This document shows, piece after piece, positions 1 through 7,793 of a stretch of 64,000 nucleotides of DNA (its first letter is position 1; every line of letters begins with the position of its first letter). The notes under the pieces are model-generated. The model did no database searches. It was not told where the DNA came from and was given only the letters and a program-made list of their open reading frames with translations. Where the stretch lies: NCBI GenBank assembly GCA_009780025.1, contig WRAV01000001.1, positions 55,677 to 119,676 of the forward strand, read 5' to 3'. A program made the position numbers and the translations under genes. Origin of the DNA: Oscillospiraceae bacterium. Lineage in GTDB: Bacteria > Bacillota > Clostridia > Oscillospirales > Ruminococcaceae.

Positions 1-103
1 CAACGCCGCCAATGCCGAAAACGGCGACAGACGATTTATACAGCTGAGACATCCCGTCTTCCCCGAATAAAAGCTCGGTGCGGGAGAATTGATTTAGTGG
101 CAT
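1..103 (-). CDS. tcdA: tRNA threonylcarbamoyladenosine dehydratase, 5' end only
   Basis: Only the first 34 codons lie in the window; the gene runs off the left edge on the minus strand. The ATG is at 103-101 and a good AAGGAGC ribosome site precedes it (115-109). The translated N terminus has RTELLFGEDG followed by VAVFGIGGV, the nucleotide-binding start of ThiF/E1-like proteins of the TcdA (CsdL/YgdL) type, which cyclise t6A37 of ANN-decoding tRNAs in the cytoplasm. The call rests on this short N-terminal match, so another ThiF-family member is possible. It is divergent from the pyr operon. Confidence 0.7.
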   Translation of the reverse strand, partial: MPLNQFSRTELLFGEDGMSQLYKSSVAVFGIGGV

Positions 104-210
104 ATAAAGCTCCTTGTACTAAAGATAAATGCGTTATTAGGCCGCCCCTATCATATCACGCATGCCTGCTAAAATCAATCGGAGCTTGTACAGATAGACA
201 CAACTCCCCC

Positions 211-239
211 TTGACAAGCCCACCCATATATGATACGAT
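211..239 (+). promoter_or_regulatory. sigma-A type promoter of the pyr operon
   Basis: Perfect -35 TTGACA (211-216), 17-bp spacer, -10 TACGAT (234-239). Transcription would start near 246, leaving a leader of about 190 nt before pyrB that contains a short ORF, a hairpin (298-320) and a terminator. Confidence 0.7.
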
Positions 240-260
240 TTCCCAGGTGGTGATTGAAGC

Positions 261-350
261 ATGATGTGGATAGGTTTTGACATATGCAGCAATGAAAGAG
301 CGCGGCAGGGAAGCCCGCTCCCTACTTCAATTCAATATTTCGTTTTTTAA
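261..350 (+). CDS. putative pyr operon leader peptide (29 aa)
   Basis: A 29-codon ORF starts at ATG 261 (a second ATG at 264) with AGGTGG about 10 nt upstream. It begins MMWIGFDICSN and ends SIQYFVF with TAA at 348-350, directly on the 5' arm of the attenuator (349-355). A hairpin (298-305 with 314-320) lies within it and could pause RNA polymerase, and a U-rich stretch lies just before the terminator. This geometry matches the UTP-sensing pyrBI leader of E. coli, where ribosomes following polymerase closely prevent terminator folding. That the peptide is translated is inference; no homologue is recognised. Confidence 0.5.
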   Translation: MMWIGFDICSNERARQGSPLPTSIQYFVF

Positions 351-376
351 TCTCCTTTACATGTGGGAGATTTTTT
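349..376 (+). terminator. attenuator upstream of pyrB
   Basis: Stem AATCTCC (349-355) with GGGAGATT (365-372), loop of about 10 nt, ending in a run of T (371-376). It lies in the leader 57 nt before the pyrB start, so pyr expression must pass through it. I saw no clear PyrR-binding loop, so the leader ORF is the more likely control. Confidence 0.7.
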
Positions 377-432
377 ATTTGCTCTACGAAGCGTAATAAC
401 ACAGGCATTTATTACAGAGAGGAGAATTCAAG

Positions 433-1362
433 TTGGAGTTAAAAGGTAGGCATCTCATTGAACCCTCGGATTTAACCGTTGAAGAAATGGAGGGGCTGTT
501 TGACGAGGCGGAGCGAATTGTCGCAAATCCCGAGTCCTACGCCGAAGTGTGTAAGGGCAAGCTGCTGGCGACGTTGTTTTATGAACCGAGCACAAGAACC
601 CGCTTCTCGTTCGAGGCGGCTATGCTGCGACTAGGCGGGAAGGTAATCGGCTTTTCTGAGCCGAACTCAAGCGCTGTGGCAAAGGGCGAGAGCATAGCTG
701 ACACCATAAGAACGGTGGAGTGCTACGCCGACATAGCCGTAATGCGCCACCCCAAAGAAGGCTCGGTGCTGGTGGCCTCAAGACAGTCGGATATGCCTGT
801 CATCAATGCCGGGGACGGTGGGCACCATCACCCAACCCAGACCCTGACCGACCTTTTGACCATAAGGCTCGAGAAGGGCGGCTTTGACGGCATCACGGTG
901 GGGCTGTGCGGTGACTTGAAGTTCGGTCGGACAGTGCACTCGCTGATACAAGCGCTAACCCGCTACACAGGTGTGCGCTTCATAATGATTTCGCCTCAGG
1001 AGCTGAGCGTACCCGAATACGTGCGCGAGAAGATAAGAAAATCCGGCATGGAGTTCGAGGAGACCCACGACTTGCGGCAGTCTCTGCCAAAGCTCGATGT
1101 GCTCTATATGACCCGGGTGCAGCGCGAGCGCTTCTTCAACGAGGAAGACTACATCCGGCTCAAGGACAGGTATATACTCGACGCGGGCAAGCTTAAAGAC
1201 GCTAAGCCAGACCTTATGGTACTGCACCCACTTCCGCGTGTGAACGAGATCGCTGTCGATGTGGACAGCGACCCGCGAGCGCACTATTTTAGGCAGGCTA
1301 AGAACGGAATGTACGTGAGAATGGCGCTGCTGATGGCGCTGCTTGGTGTGAAAGGAGAATAA
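433..1362 (+). CDS. pyrB: aspartate carbamoyltransferase catalytic chain
   Basis: Catalyses carbamoyl phosphate + aspartate to N-carbamoyl-aspartate, the committed step of UMP synthesis, in the cytoplasm. The 309-residue length is normal. The carbamoyl-phosphate motif STRTR is at residues 53-57; HPTQTLTD and HPLPR follow in the expected order. The start is TTG at 433, chosen because GAGGAG lies 8 nt upstream and the protein begins as its family does. It is the first enzyme gene after the attenuated leader, and pyrI starts 2 nt after its stop, so it forms a class B (PyrB-PyrI) holoenzyme rather than the PyrB-only form of Bacillus. Confidence 0.97.
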   Translation: MELKGRHLIEPSDLTVEEMEGLFDEAERIVANPESYAEVCKGKLLATLFYEPSTRTRFSFEAAMLRLGGKVIGFSEPNSSAVAKGESIADTIRTVECYADIAVMRHPKEGSVLVASRQSDMPVINAGDGGHHHPTQTLTDLLTIRLEKGGFDGITVGLCGDLKFGRTVHSLIQALTRYTGVRFIMISPQELSVPEYVREKIRKSGMEFEETHDLRQSLPKLDVLYMTRVQRERFFNEEDYIRLKDRYILDAGKLKDAKPDLMVLHPLPRVNEIAVDVDSDPRAHYFRQAKNGMYVRMALLMALLGVKGE

Positions 1363-1364
1363 CC

Positions 1365-1787
1365 ATGGAAGTTAAGAGTATAGCTAACGGAGTTGTTATT
1401 GACCATGTGCGCGCCGGGTTCGGGATGAAGGTGCTGGAGTACCTGAACGTCGATACAGGGAGCGATACAGTTGCCCTGTTGATGAATGTTGCCAGCAGAA
1501 AACATGGGCGTAAGGATATCATCAAGCTTGAAAATGTCGAGAGCGTAGACCTGAATGTGTTGGGGCTTGTGGACCACAATGCGACCGTGATTCACATAAG
1601 GGACAGCAAGGTTGTGGAGAAGGTAAAGCTTTCGTTCCCGACAAAGGTCAAGAATGTAATAACCTGCAAAAATCCGCGCTGTGTTACATCCATTGAGGCC
1701 GTGCCGCATGTATTCCACCTTGCGGATGATGAAGGCCGGTACCGGTGCGAATACTGCGACAACATAGTAAAAGCCGATGAGAACTGA
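1365..1787 (+). CDS. pyrI: aspartate carbamoyltransferase regulatory chain
   Basis: Binds CTP/ATP and passes allosteric control to PyrB. The 140 residues comprise the N-terminal nucleotide-binding domain and a C-terminal zinc domain with four cysteines (C101, C106, C128, C131) in the usual C-x4-C...C-x2-C spacing. ATG 1365 has AAGGAGA 6 nt upstream, inside the end of pyrB. The stop overlaps the pyrC start by 11 nt, suggesting translational coupling. Its presence implies feedback inhibition of the pathway at its first committed step. Confidence 0.95.
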   Translation: MEVKSIANGVVIDHVRAGFGMKVLEYLNVDTGSDTVALLMNVASRKHGRKDIIKLENVESVDLNVLGLVDHNATVIHIRDSKVVEKVKLSFPTKVKNVITCKNPRCVTSIEAVPHVFHLADDEGRYRCEYCDNIVKADEN

Positions 1788-3063
1788 ACAACTGCTAATC
1801 GCCGGCGGTAAAGTCGTAGACCCTTGCGGCAACATATGCCAGGAGCGCGACATACTTGTCGCCGGTGGCGTGATAATGCCGCTCGATGAAAAAGGCTCAG
1901 ACTGCCGGGTGTTTGACGCCACCGGGATGATTGTCGCCCCAGGGCTAGTAGACCTGCACGTCCACTTCCGGGAGCCGGGCGGCGAGCACAAAGAGGACAT
2001 TGCCACCGGGAGCCGGGCGGCGGCGCGGGGCGGCTTTACCACTGTTTGCTGTATGCCGAACACCTCGCCTACCATTGACTGTCGGGAATTTGTCGAGCGT
2101 GTGGCCGGGCGGGGCAGAGAAGTCGGCCTTGTCAACCTGCTGGTGGTAGGTGCGCTGAGCAAAGGCCTGAAAGGCTTAGAGCTCACCGATTTTGCACAGA
2201 TGCTGGCAGGTGGTGTATGCGCTCTCTCGGACGACGGCAAGACGCTGATGGACGACGCGTTGATGCATGAGGCTGCCCACCAGGCAAAAGAGCTGGGTCT
2301 GTTCATTACCGACCACTGTGAAAACCACAAAACCATCGCAGGCGGCGTTATCAACGAGGGCGAAACTTCGCAGAAGCTTGGCGTGTGCGGAATCCCCAAC
2401 AGCTGCGAAGCCGACATCGTAGCCCGCGATATTGAGCTCGCGCGGCGAACCGGTTGCCACATACACTTGCAGCACATAAGCGCGAAGGAAAGCCTCGAGC
2501 TTATCCGGGAGGCGAAGGGCCAAGGACTGCCCATCACCGCCGAGACGGCGCCCCATTACTTCACCCTGACTGATCGGGTGATTCTTACCCGCGGCGCAAA
2601 CGCGAAGATGAACCCGCCGCTGCGTACCGAGGCCGACAGGAAGGCTGTAATCGCGGCCTTAATTGACGGCACCATTGACGCGATAGCCACCGACCACGCT
2701 CCCCACTCGGCGGAAGAAAAGGCCCAGCCTCTTGACCGGGCGCCCTTCGGCGTGGTAGGCTTGGAGACAGCATTCGCGGTGGGCTACACGCAGCTCGTGT
2801 TGCCGGGTCACCTGACCTTGCCCGAGCTGCTGCGGCTGATGAGCGCAAACCCGGCAAGAATACTCGGCTTGGGGCGCGAGGGTCTTGCGACAGGCGCACC
2901 GGCCAACCTCGTGGTATTTGACGTTCGCGAGCCGTACACGGTGGATAGCGGCCAGTTCGCGTCCAAGGGCAGGAACACGCCGTTTAGCGGCATGAAGGTG
3001 CATGGCCGTACAATGCTCACCGTCTGCGGCGGCAAAGTAAGCTTTGAGGAGGTAAGCAAGTGA
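1777..3063 (+). CDS. pyrC: dihydroorotase
   Basis: Zinc amidohydrolase that cyclises carbamoyl-aspartate to dihydroorotate. At 428 residues it is the long class I form. The metal-binding DLHVHFREPG motif is near residue 60, DDGKT lies mid-protein, and TDHAPH near residue 310 supplies the conserved Asp. ATG 1777 overlaps the end of pyrI by 11 nt. It ends with a 4-nt GTGA overlap with pyrF. Confidence 0.96.
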   Translation: MRTEQLLIAGGKVVDPCGNICQERDILVAGGVIMPLDEKGSDCRVFDATGMIVAPGLVDLHVHFREPGGEHKEDIATGSRAAARGGFTTVCCMPNTSPTIDCREFVERVAGRGREVGLVNLLVVGALSKGLKGLELTDFAQMLAGGVCALSDDGKTLMDDALMHEAAHQAKELGLFITDHCENHKTIAGGVINEGETSQKLGVCGIPNSCEADIVARDIELARRTGCHIHLQHISAKESLELIREAKGQGLPITAETAPHYFTLTDRVILTRGANAKMNPPLRTEADRKAVIAALIDGTIDAIATDHAPHSAEEKAQPLDRAPFGVVGLETAFAVGYTQLVLPGHLTLPELLRLMSANPARILGLGREGLATGAPANLVVFDVREPYTVDSGQFASKGRNTPFSGMKVHGRTMLTVCGGKVSFEEVSK

Positions 3064-3959
3064 TTGACAGGCTGATTGAGAGAATAGAAGCCCTGGAAGC
3101 TCCCATAGTCGTTGGGCTCGATCCGACCCTGGAGATGATACCCGAGCGCCTCAAGCAGGGTGACTCACTAGAGGCGATAGCGGGGGCGCTGACCAAATTC
3201 AACCGAGAGATTATCGATGCTGTGCACGATCTTGTGCCCGCTGTTAAGCCCCAGATTGCTATGTACGAACGCTACGGCATCGAGGGCCTGCAGGCATACG
3301 TTGCCACGGCGGAGTATGCCAAAAGCAAGGGCCTGCTGGTCATCGGCGATATAAAGCGCGGTGATATTTCCAGCACGGCGGCGGCTTATGCGGCCCACAT
3401 CGGCGGCACACAGGTGGGGAGACAGACGCTCTTCCCTTGGGCGGAAGACGCCGTAACTCTGAACCCATATCTTGGTGGCGACAGCGTGACCCCATTCTTA
3501 GATGTGTGCGCAGCCCAAGAAAAGGGAATATTCCTGTTGGTCAAGACCAGCAATCCGGGCAGCGGGGATTTGCAGGATCTGCGACTCGAGTCCGGCAAGT
3601 TAGTTTACGAGCACGTTGCCGACCTGGTGTCGGGCTGGGGAGAGGGTCTTGTGGGTGCGCGCGGTTACAGTAAGGTGGGCGCGGTAGTGGGCGCAACCTT
3701 CCCCGAACAGGGCCGTGCGCTGAGAGCGCGGATGCCTCACACATTCTTCCTGGTGCCGGGGTACGGGGCCCAGGGTGGCTCTGGCAAGGACTTGCGCGGC
3801 TTCTTCGACGCGAATGGCCTTGGCTGCATTGTGAACTCTTCCCGTGGAATTACCGCCGCCTGGAAAAAGAACGAGCGTTTTGGCGAAAACAATGTAGGCG
3901 CTGCGGCCCGAGAAGCTGTAATAGCCATGAAAAATGATCTGCGGGAGGCAATTTCGTGA
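3060..3959 (+). CDS. pyrF: orotidine 5'-phosphate decarboxylase (long, type 2)
   Basis: Decarboxylates OMP to UMP, the last pathway step. The 299 residues place it in the longer subfamily. The catalytic Lys/Asp patch is visible as GDIKRGDISSTA near residue 100. The start is GTG at 3060, overlapping the pyrC stop (GTGA), with GAGGAGG 7 nt upstream. The 3' end overlaps pyrK by 4 nt. Confidence 0.95.
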   Translation: MIDRLIERIEALEAPIVVGLDPTLEMIPERLKQGDSLEAIAGALTKFNREIIDAVHDLVPAVKPQIAMYERYGIEGLQAYVATAEYAKSKGLLVIGDIKRGDISSTAAAYAAHIGGTQVGRQTLFPWAEDAVTLNPYLGGDSVTPFLDVCAAQEKGIFLLVKTSNPGSGDLQDLRLESGKLVYEHVADLVSGWGEGLVGARGYSKVGAVVGATFPEQGRALRARMPHTFFLVPGYGAQGGSGKDLRGFFDANGLGCIVNSSRGITAAWKKNERFGENNVGAAAREAVIAMKNDLREAIS

Positions 3960-4708
3960 ACAAGATCGTCACCGCCGAGATAGCTGAGAACAGCGAGATC
4001 GCTAAAGAGATGTTCAGGTTGCGCCTAAAGCTTCCCGGCGACTACCCCCGCCCAAAGCCGGGGCAATTCGTCAACCTCTACCTAAACGACGCAAGCTTGC
4101 TGCTCCCGCGGCCAATCAGCGTTTGCGACTACGAACAGGGCTTGCTGACACTGGTGTGTGCCGTGGTTGGTAAGGGCACCGAGATGATTTCAGGCTATGG
4201 CGTGGGTACGAAAATCCGGGTCTCGACCCCGCTGGGCAACGGCTTTTCCACAGGCGGCTCCGGTCATTACCTGCTGGTCGGTGGGAGTTTTGGTGTAGTG
4301 CCTCTGCTGCTCTTGGCTAAGGAGTTGGCAGCGCAGGGCCGGACAGATGTACGAGCATTTTTGGGTTTTTACGACGAGACCCTAATAGTTGAAGAATTCC
4401 CTTGTGTCGTTGAGGTCGCGACAGACGTTGGTTCCTGCGGTTTTAAAGGCAATGTAGTTGAACTGTTAGAGTGCAGCGAAATCCCCGTCGGTACGCAGAT
4501 TCTTGCGTGTGGCTCAAAGCCGATGCTGTGCGCGCTCTCAAAGTTCGCCGCCGAGCGTGGGCTATATTTGCAAGTCTCGATGGAAGAGCGGATGGGCTGT
4601 GGCTACGGCGCCTGCGTGGGTTGTGTCTGCAAGACCACCAAAGGCAACCGCAAAGTTTGCGATGACGGCCCGGTATTTGACGCCAGCGAGGTGATTTGGG
4701 ATGAGTAA
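3956..4708 (+). CDS. pyrK: dihydroorotate dehydrogenase B, electron transfer subunit
   Basis: FAD/[2Fe-2S] subunit that passes electrons from PyrD to NAD+. The N-terminal flavin domain shows RPISVCDYE, a nucleotide-binding GGSFGVVPLLLL segment is mid-protein, and the C terminus has the iron-sulfur cysteines C215, C220, C223 and C235 (C225 is extra). GTG 3956 overlaps the pyrF stop by 4 nt. The 250-residue length is normal. It directly precedes pyrD, as is usual for the PyrDK heterotetramer of Firmicutes. Confidence 0.95.
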   Translation: MNKIVTAEIAENSEIAKEMFRLRLKLPGDYPRPKPGQFVNLYLNDASLLLPRPISVCDYEQGLLTLVCAVVGKGTEMISGYGVGTKIRVSTPLGNGFSTGGSGHYLLVGGSFGVVPLLLLAKELAAQGRTDVRAFLGFYDETLIVEEFPCVVEVATDVGSCGFKGNVVELLECSEIPVGTQILACGSKPMLCALSKFAAERGLYLQVSMEERMGCGYGACVGCVCKTTKGNRKVCDDGPVFDASEVIWDE

Positions 4709-5621
4709 CCTGCAAATAGACTTCTGCGGACAGCAGCTGCAAAACCCGATTATCACGGCTTCTGGTACGTTTTCGGCCAGGGGGAGCGGCAGCTTCTACG
4801 ATTTTTCGCGGCTGGGCGCTGTCACCTCAAAAGGTGTGGCAATCGACCCATGGCCGGGCAACCCAACGCCGCGAGTAGCCGAGACCCGCAGCGGTATGCT
4901 AAACTCTATAGGTCTGGAAAACCCCGGTGCGGTGAGGTTTATCGCCGAAGAGCTGCCGGTTATAAAAAATGGAATCGGCGGCTCTGGCACTAAGATTATC
5001 GCCAACCTGGCCGGACGCACAATCGAGCAGTACGTAGAAGTCGCCCGGCTGCTCGATGCCGCGGATGTGGACATGCTCGAGCTTAACATCTCCTGCCCGA
5101 ATGTCAAGGAGGGCGGGGTGGCCTTTGGCACTTCACCACAAGTGGCGGCAAAGGTTACCGAGGAAGTCCGCCGGGTGGTGGCAAAGCCGCTGATAGTTAA
5201 GCTGTCACCAAATGTGACCGACATCTGTGAGATAGCCAAGGCGGTTGAGGCCGCCGGCGCGGACGCGATCTCCATGATAAATACCCTGACCGGGATGCGA
5301 ATAGATGTAAAAAATCGCCGACACATTCTCGCTAACAAGGTTGGTGGTCTTTCGGGTCCGGCGGTGTTGCCGGTGGCAATACGGATGGTCTACCAGGTAT
5401 CCGGTGCGGTCAAGATACCAATCCTGGGTATGGGCGGCGTCATGACCGGTGAGGACGCTGCTGAGTTCCTGATGGTGGGGGCCAGTGCGGTTGCCGTTGG
5501 CACGGCGGCTCTGGTTGATCCCACCGCCCCGGTGCGAATACTAGATGAGCTCAGCGACTTTATGGACAAACACGGCTTTGCGGACATACAGGCAATCAAG
5601 GAGGTGCGGCATGGATTATAA
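4701..5621 (+). CDS. pyrD: dihydroorotate dehydrogenase B, catalytic subunit
   Basis: FMN enzyme oxidising dihydroorotate to orotate. The 306-residue class 1B form has the active-site cysteine in NISCPNVKEGG, FMN-phosphate binding GMGGV, and works with PyrK. ATG 4701 overlaps pyrK by 8 nt, and the 3' end overlaps pyrE by 11 nt. Confidence 0.96.
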   Translation: MSNLQIDFCGQQLQNPIITASGTFSARGSGSFYDFSRLGAVTSKGVAIDPWPGNPTPRVAETRSGMLNSIGLENPGAVRFIAEELPVIKNGIGGSGTKIIANLAGRTIEQYVEVARLLDAADVDMLELNISCPNVKEGGVAFGTSPQVAAKVTEEVRRVVAKPLIVKLSPNVTDICEIAKAVEAAGADAISMINTLTGMRIDVKNRRHILANKVGGLSGPAVLPVAIRMVYQVSGAVKIPILGMGGVMTGEDAAEFLMVGASAVAVGTAALVDPTAPVRILDELSDFMDKHGFADIQAIKEVRHGL

Positions 5622-6282
5622 ATCGGAATTTATAGCGTTTATGGCAAGGGCAGGTGCGCTCACATTCGGTGACTTTGTGACCAAGAGCGGGCGCAACACG
5701 CCATACTTCGTGAACACAGGCAAGTACAGCCAGGGCGAGCAGATCGCGCAGCTGGGTAGCTTCTACGCCGAATGCATCATGGACAATGTAAAAATTGTGC
5801 CGGGCGAAAAGATCGTTCTATTTGGCCCGGCTTACAAGGGTATAACCCTTGCGGTGGCCACAGCGATAGCGCTTGCCGGGCGGGGCATAAACGTCAGCTA
5901 CAGCTTCAACCGCAAGGAGGTCAAGGACCACGGTGAGGGCGGCTCACTGGTCGGGCACAAGTTGGTGAAAGGCGACCGGGTGCTTATCATCGAAGATGTA
6001 ATAACAGCCGGCACCGCCGTGCGCGAAGTTTTGCCCATACTACGCGGTGCCGAGGTAGAGATAGCTGGCCTGGTAATCTCGGTGGACCGTATGGAACGTG
6101 GTACCGGCACGCGCACCGCCATACAGGAAGTGTGGGAAGAGCACAAAATCCCAACTTTCCCGATAGTGACCGTGCGAGATATTCTGGCATGCCTGCACAA
6201 CTCTCCCCTCGACGGGAAAGTGTTGATAGACGATGAAGTGGCCGTGCGAATGAAGGCCTACATGAGCGAATACTGCGTTTAA
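5611..6282 (+). CDS. pyrE: orotate phosphoribosyltransferase
   Basis: Joins orotate to PRPP to give OMP. The PRPP loop appears as VLIIEDVITAGTA, and NRKEVKDHGEGG is the flexible catalytic loop. The start is ATG 5611 (223 residues), chosen over an upstream in-frame codon at 5545 because AAGGAGG lies 8 nt before it and the shorter form has the usual family length. It closes the pyr operon. No clear intrinsic terminator lies in the 9 nt before the convergent gene. Confidence 0.95.
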   Translation: MDYKSEFIAFMARAGALTFGDFVTKSGRNTPYFVNTGKYSQGEQIAQLGSFYAECIMDNVKIVPGEKIVLFGPAYKGITLAVATAIALAGRGINVSYSFNRKEVKDHGEGGSLVGHKLVKGDRVLIIEDVITAGTAVREVLPILRGAEVEIAGLVISVDRMERGTGTRTAIQEVWEEHKIPTFPIVTVRDILACLHNSPLDGKVLIDDEVAVRMKAYMSEYCV

Positions 6283-6291
6283 CTTTTGCAA

Positions 6292-7659
6292 TTATCGTGG
6301 CTGCAATGCTATCCAGTCGTAGACAACCCGCTGATTAACTTCCTCCCAGCCCAGCTCGGGGTCGGTGAAGTATTCCCGCAATGCGGGCGCGAAGGAGTTT
6401 GACGCCCAACCGTGCGGGAACTCCCGATGCCGGCGGGGGAGTGCACGCCCCTGCGCTATATGCGCGAGCAGCTGGGTGTGCAGGGCGTTGCCGGTGGGCG
6501 CGGCAGTATCGCGGAAAGGCGAGAGCGCGCCGAACTCCTCGGCCAAAAAGGCGGCGCCGGTCTGGCTCCGGTAAAGCCAGGTGAGAAACTCGCGGGCAAG
6601 CGCCTTTGTGTCCTCGTCCGCGGCGGCGTTTACCACCCAGTAGGCAGGGGCGTGGGTGTAGACAAAACCCTGCTCGGCCCCTGGCAGAGGGATAGGCATT
6701 AGTGCAAAGTTGCCCTCAAGATCGGGGTTCGCGGCAATCAACCTGGGGTAGACCTCGGTACTCTGTTGGATTACCGCTACCCGCTCGGTGGCGAGGCCGT
6801 CTTCCAACTGTCTGGTTCGAGAGATGCCCGCAAGGGCCGCCCAGCTGCCTCCATGGGTGGTATACCGGGCCAGCAGGCTGACGTAAAGCCCCATGCCCGG
6901 GGCATCCGTGAAGGAGATAAAGGCTGCCTGAGCTGCAGCTGCTGAGCTCGCGAACTCGCCGCCAAGAGCAATGCTGGCCAGCTGGCGACTTAAAAATTCA
7001 TCGTCCTGCCCGGGTAGAGAGGTGACCGACTCAAGCTCCGGGAACTCGGTGTTTAGCACGTTGCCCAGGGTTATCAGCGCGCGTAGCTCCCGCCAGGCGT
7101 CCTCCAGGGCGTCGAAGCTGTCGTCGGTTTCGGCAAGAGGGATTTCCGCTGCCTCAAAAATCCTGGTATTGACGATTAGCCCTACCCCTTCCACCGAGAA
7201 GGGTATCCCGAAAAACCGCTCACCGACGCTGACCGGCTCCAGGGTATCGGCGATAGCTTCATTTGCCCAGTAAAGGTCGGAAAGGTCATCCAGGTGTTCG
7301 GCAAGCTCCAGCATATCTCTGTGGCCGAAAATATGAAACAGGTCAACCCTGTTGCCATCCAGCAGGCGGGAGCGCAGCGCTGGGCCGTAGTCGCTCTCCC
7401 TCTCAACCGTATGCACGCTGACAAGTACATCGGGATGCTCAAGCATAAACAAGCGGGCTACCTGCAGCATCCGCTGAGAGTCCTCCCCCCTGGCGCTGAG
7501 GATAGAGAGCTGTCTTTCGTGCTCGGGTTCGGGCGGGGGCGGCTCGATTCGCACGGCGTAAACATGGGCCACAGGCGGCGCCGCGCAGGAGCCCATTGCC
7601 AAAAATGTATATAAAACGGTCAGCAGCAGCCAGACCATATGTGCGGCAGTAGTCAGCAA
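6292..7659 (-). CDS. extracellular solute-binding lipoprotein (ABC transporter type)
   Basis: The 455-residue protein has an N-terminal hydrophobic segment ending in MGSC (Cys 25), a plausible lipobox, then a periplasmic-binding-protein fold of the family 1 type (VLVSVHTVERESDYG early, PAYWVVNAAADEDTKALAREFLTWLYRS late). It probably binds a sugar or similar ligand at the cell surface. The start is TTG at 7659 with GGAGGG 7 nt upstream. The signal peptide lacks Lys/Arg in its n-region, which is unusual. No permease or ATPase gene is next to it, so it is an orphan here. It is convergent with pyrE and divergent from guaA. Confidence 0.7.
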   Translation of the reverse strand: MLTTAAHMVWLLLTVLYTFLAMGSCAAPPVAHVYAVRIEPPPPEPEHERQLSILSARGEDSQRMLQVARLFMLEHPDVLVSVHTVERESDYGPALRSRLLDGNRVDLFHIFGHRDMLELAEHLDDLSDLYWANEAIADTLEPVSVGERFFGIPFSVEGVGLIVNTRIFEAAEIPLAETDDSFDALEDAWRELRALITLGNVLNTEFPELESVTSLPGQDDEFLSRQLASIALGGEFASSAAAAQAAFISFTDAPGMGLYVSLLARYTTHGGSWAALAGISRTRQLEDGLATERVAVIQQSTEVYPRLIAANPDLEGNFALMPIPLPGAEQGFVYTHAPAYWVVNAAADEDTKALAREFLTWLYRSQTGAAFLAEEFGALSPFRDTAAPTGNALHTQLLAHIAQGRALPRRHREFPHGWASNSFAPALREYFTDPELGWEEVNQRVVYDWIALQPR

Positions 7660-7751
7660 TGCTATTCCCTCCAGGTGGAAAAATATATCACCTGATTATG
7701 GGAAGGCATCTGTGTGATTATTCGCACTTCTGGCCAAGACGCAGTTAAATA

Positions 7752-7760
7752 TGCTATACT
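7752..7760 (+). promoter_or_regulatory. extended -10 promoter of guaA
   Basis: TGCTATACT (7752-7760) is a TGn extended -10 element; no good -35 at 17 bp. It lies 34 nt before the guaA start, too close for a purine riboswitch, and none is seen. Confidence 0.5.
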
Positions 7761-7793
7761 AAGGAGAAATAAAAGGACAAGGAGTGTTGCGCC

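Noticed and set aside
1284..2537. Long minus-strand ORF opposite pyrI and pyrC
   Set aside because: Shadow of two certain enzyme genes; no family pattern or ribosome site.
7660..7793. Purine riboswitch before guaA
   Set aside because: The leader after the likely promoter is about 30 nt and has no aptamer-like fold.
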